64,000 nucleotides of DNA, taken from contig NZ_QUSW01000004.1 of assembly GCF_003852895.1 (NCBI RefSeq), positions 558,001 through 622,000 of the forward strand, read 5' to 3'. The DNA comes from Rhizobacter terrae. GTDB taxonomy: Bacteria; Pseudomonadota; Gammaproteobacteria; Burkholderiales; Burkholderiaceae_C. A program made the position numbers and the translations under genes. The notes beneath the pieces are model-generated. The model saw only the letters and a list, made by a program, of their open reading frames with translations. It was not told the origin of the DNA and searched no databases. Shown here piece by piece: positions 63,637 to 64,000 of this stretch. How positions within the stretch are numbered: position 1 is the stretch's first letter; each line of letters opens with the position of its first letter.

Positions 63637-63876
63637 GCAAAGGCGTGGGTGGGCTGGCTGGGGCGCGCGGCGGAAGCGGTCGGCGCGTTGCGCCGACTTC
63701 GCTGCGGTGCTCGGGCTTGTGGTCCGGCGAGAAACTCGCTTCAGGCCCCTTCGGTGCCTTACGCTCAAACAGTCTCGCCGAGTATGAGGACGAAGCGCGC
63801 TGCGCGCGCGACCACAAGCCCTGCGCTCCTCGCCGCTTCCTGATGCGCGCCCCAGCCAGCCCACCCACGCCTTTGC
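63637..63876. repeat. 240-bp element with 32-bp perfect inverted ends
   Basis: Perfect 32-nt inverted arms lie at 63637-63668 and 63845-63876. Inside, CTTGTGGTC (63717 onward) and GACCACAAG (63807 onward) form a second inverted pair. Open frames through the element on both strands are low-complexity Arg/Ala/Pro and not believable proteins. I recall similar blocks in other Comamonadaceae. No transposase or clear target duplication is visible. Confidence 0.8.
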
Positions 63877-64000
63877 TATTGCGGCACTGGGTTTTCTCGT
63901 CGAGCCAACCTCACGTCACTTGAGCGGCAGGCGGCATGGGCCAGGGGCTGCGTCTGTGGCGGCGAGCAGCGCAGCACCGAGGGGTGGCGTGCGCAGCACG
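63877..64000. other. Sequence beyond inverted-repeat element, no gene seen
   Basis: About 120 bp to the window end without a convincing reading frame. It contains GC-rich imperfect repeats and may belong to the same repeat cluster; too short to judge. Confidence 0.4.

Overview
The window is high-GC, gene-dense chromosomal DNA, most probably from a Burkholderiales betaproteobacterium of the Comamonadaceae type. Supporting signs are the dapA-bamC-metallohydrolase order, the Bug/TctC-type tricarboxylate uptake genes with a divergent TctDE two-component system, the coaBC-dut pair, a split bioADF operon, and genomic inverted-repeat elements of a kind I recall from that family. No tRNA, rRNA, prophage, insertion sequence or CRISPR array is visible. 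This is mostly core chromosome with a few islands of unknown function. Species cannot be assigned from the window.

Layout. 1-5 kb: a 5'-truncated unknown protein, then an ABM-type monooxygenase, a LysR regulator and, coupled to it by ATGA, an unusual ferritin-like / 4Fe-4S / double-CDGSH protein, facing a DJ-1/PfpI protein whose C-terminus looks frameshifted. 5-9.4 kb: an ECF sigma factor divergent from a transmembrane Ser/Thr kinase with a TPR-like C-terminal half, followed by two tiny exported or membrane proteins. 9.4-20 kb: a six-gene operon of circularly permuted ATP-grasp enzymes, alpha-E proteins, three transglutaminase-like proteins and a DUF2126 amidoligase; these families are predicted to build and cut amide bonds on an unknown substrate. 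20-30.4 kb: comEC, a RidA-like gene, dsbB, two unknown proteins, and the topoisomerase IV genes parE/parC with an acetyltransferase and a lytic transglycosylase between them.

30.4-38.5 kb: a TetR regulator and a sterol-desaturase-like gene sharing a promoter with two palindromic operators; a 223-residue orphan that may have a gasdermin-like fold, downstream of a LuxR-type LAL regulator; an MFS transporter with a coupled 42-residue membrane peptide; an SDR and a methyltransferase. 38.5-49.4 kb: dapA, bamC, a WalJ-like hydrolase, an Ala/Ser-rich lipoprotein with its own regulatory region, a ribosomal-oxygenase-like cupin protein, a SlyD-like isomerase, pabB head-to-head with a chorismate-lyase-like gene, and bioA-bioD-bioF.

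49.4-64 kb: an RND efflux permease and adaptor, lepB-coaBC-dut, an isolated egtD, tctCBA facing tctDE across phased CTGTCA repeats, a Lys/Ala-rich exported protein, and a terminal inverted-repeat element.

The best candidates for undescribed biology are the ATP-grasp/transglutaminase operon, the sigma factor-kinase-micropeptide module, and the possible gasdermin-like orphan.
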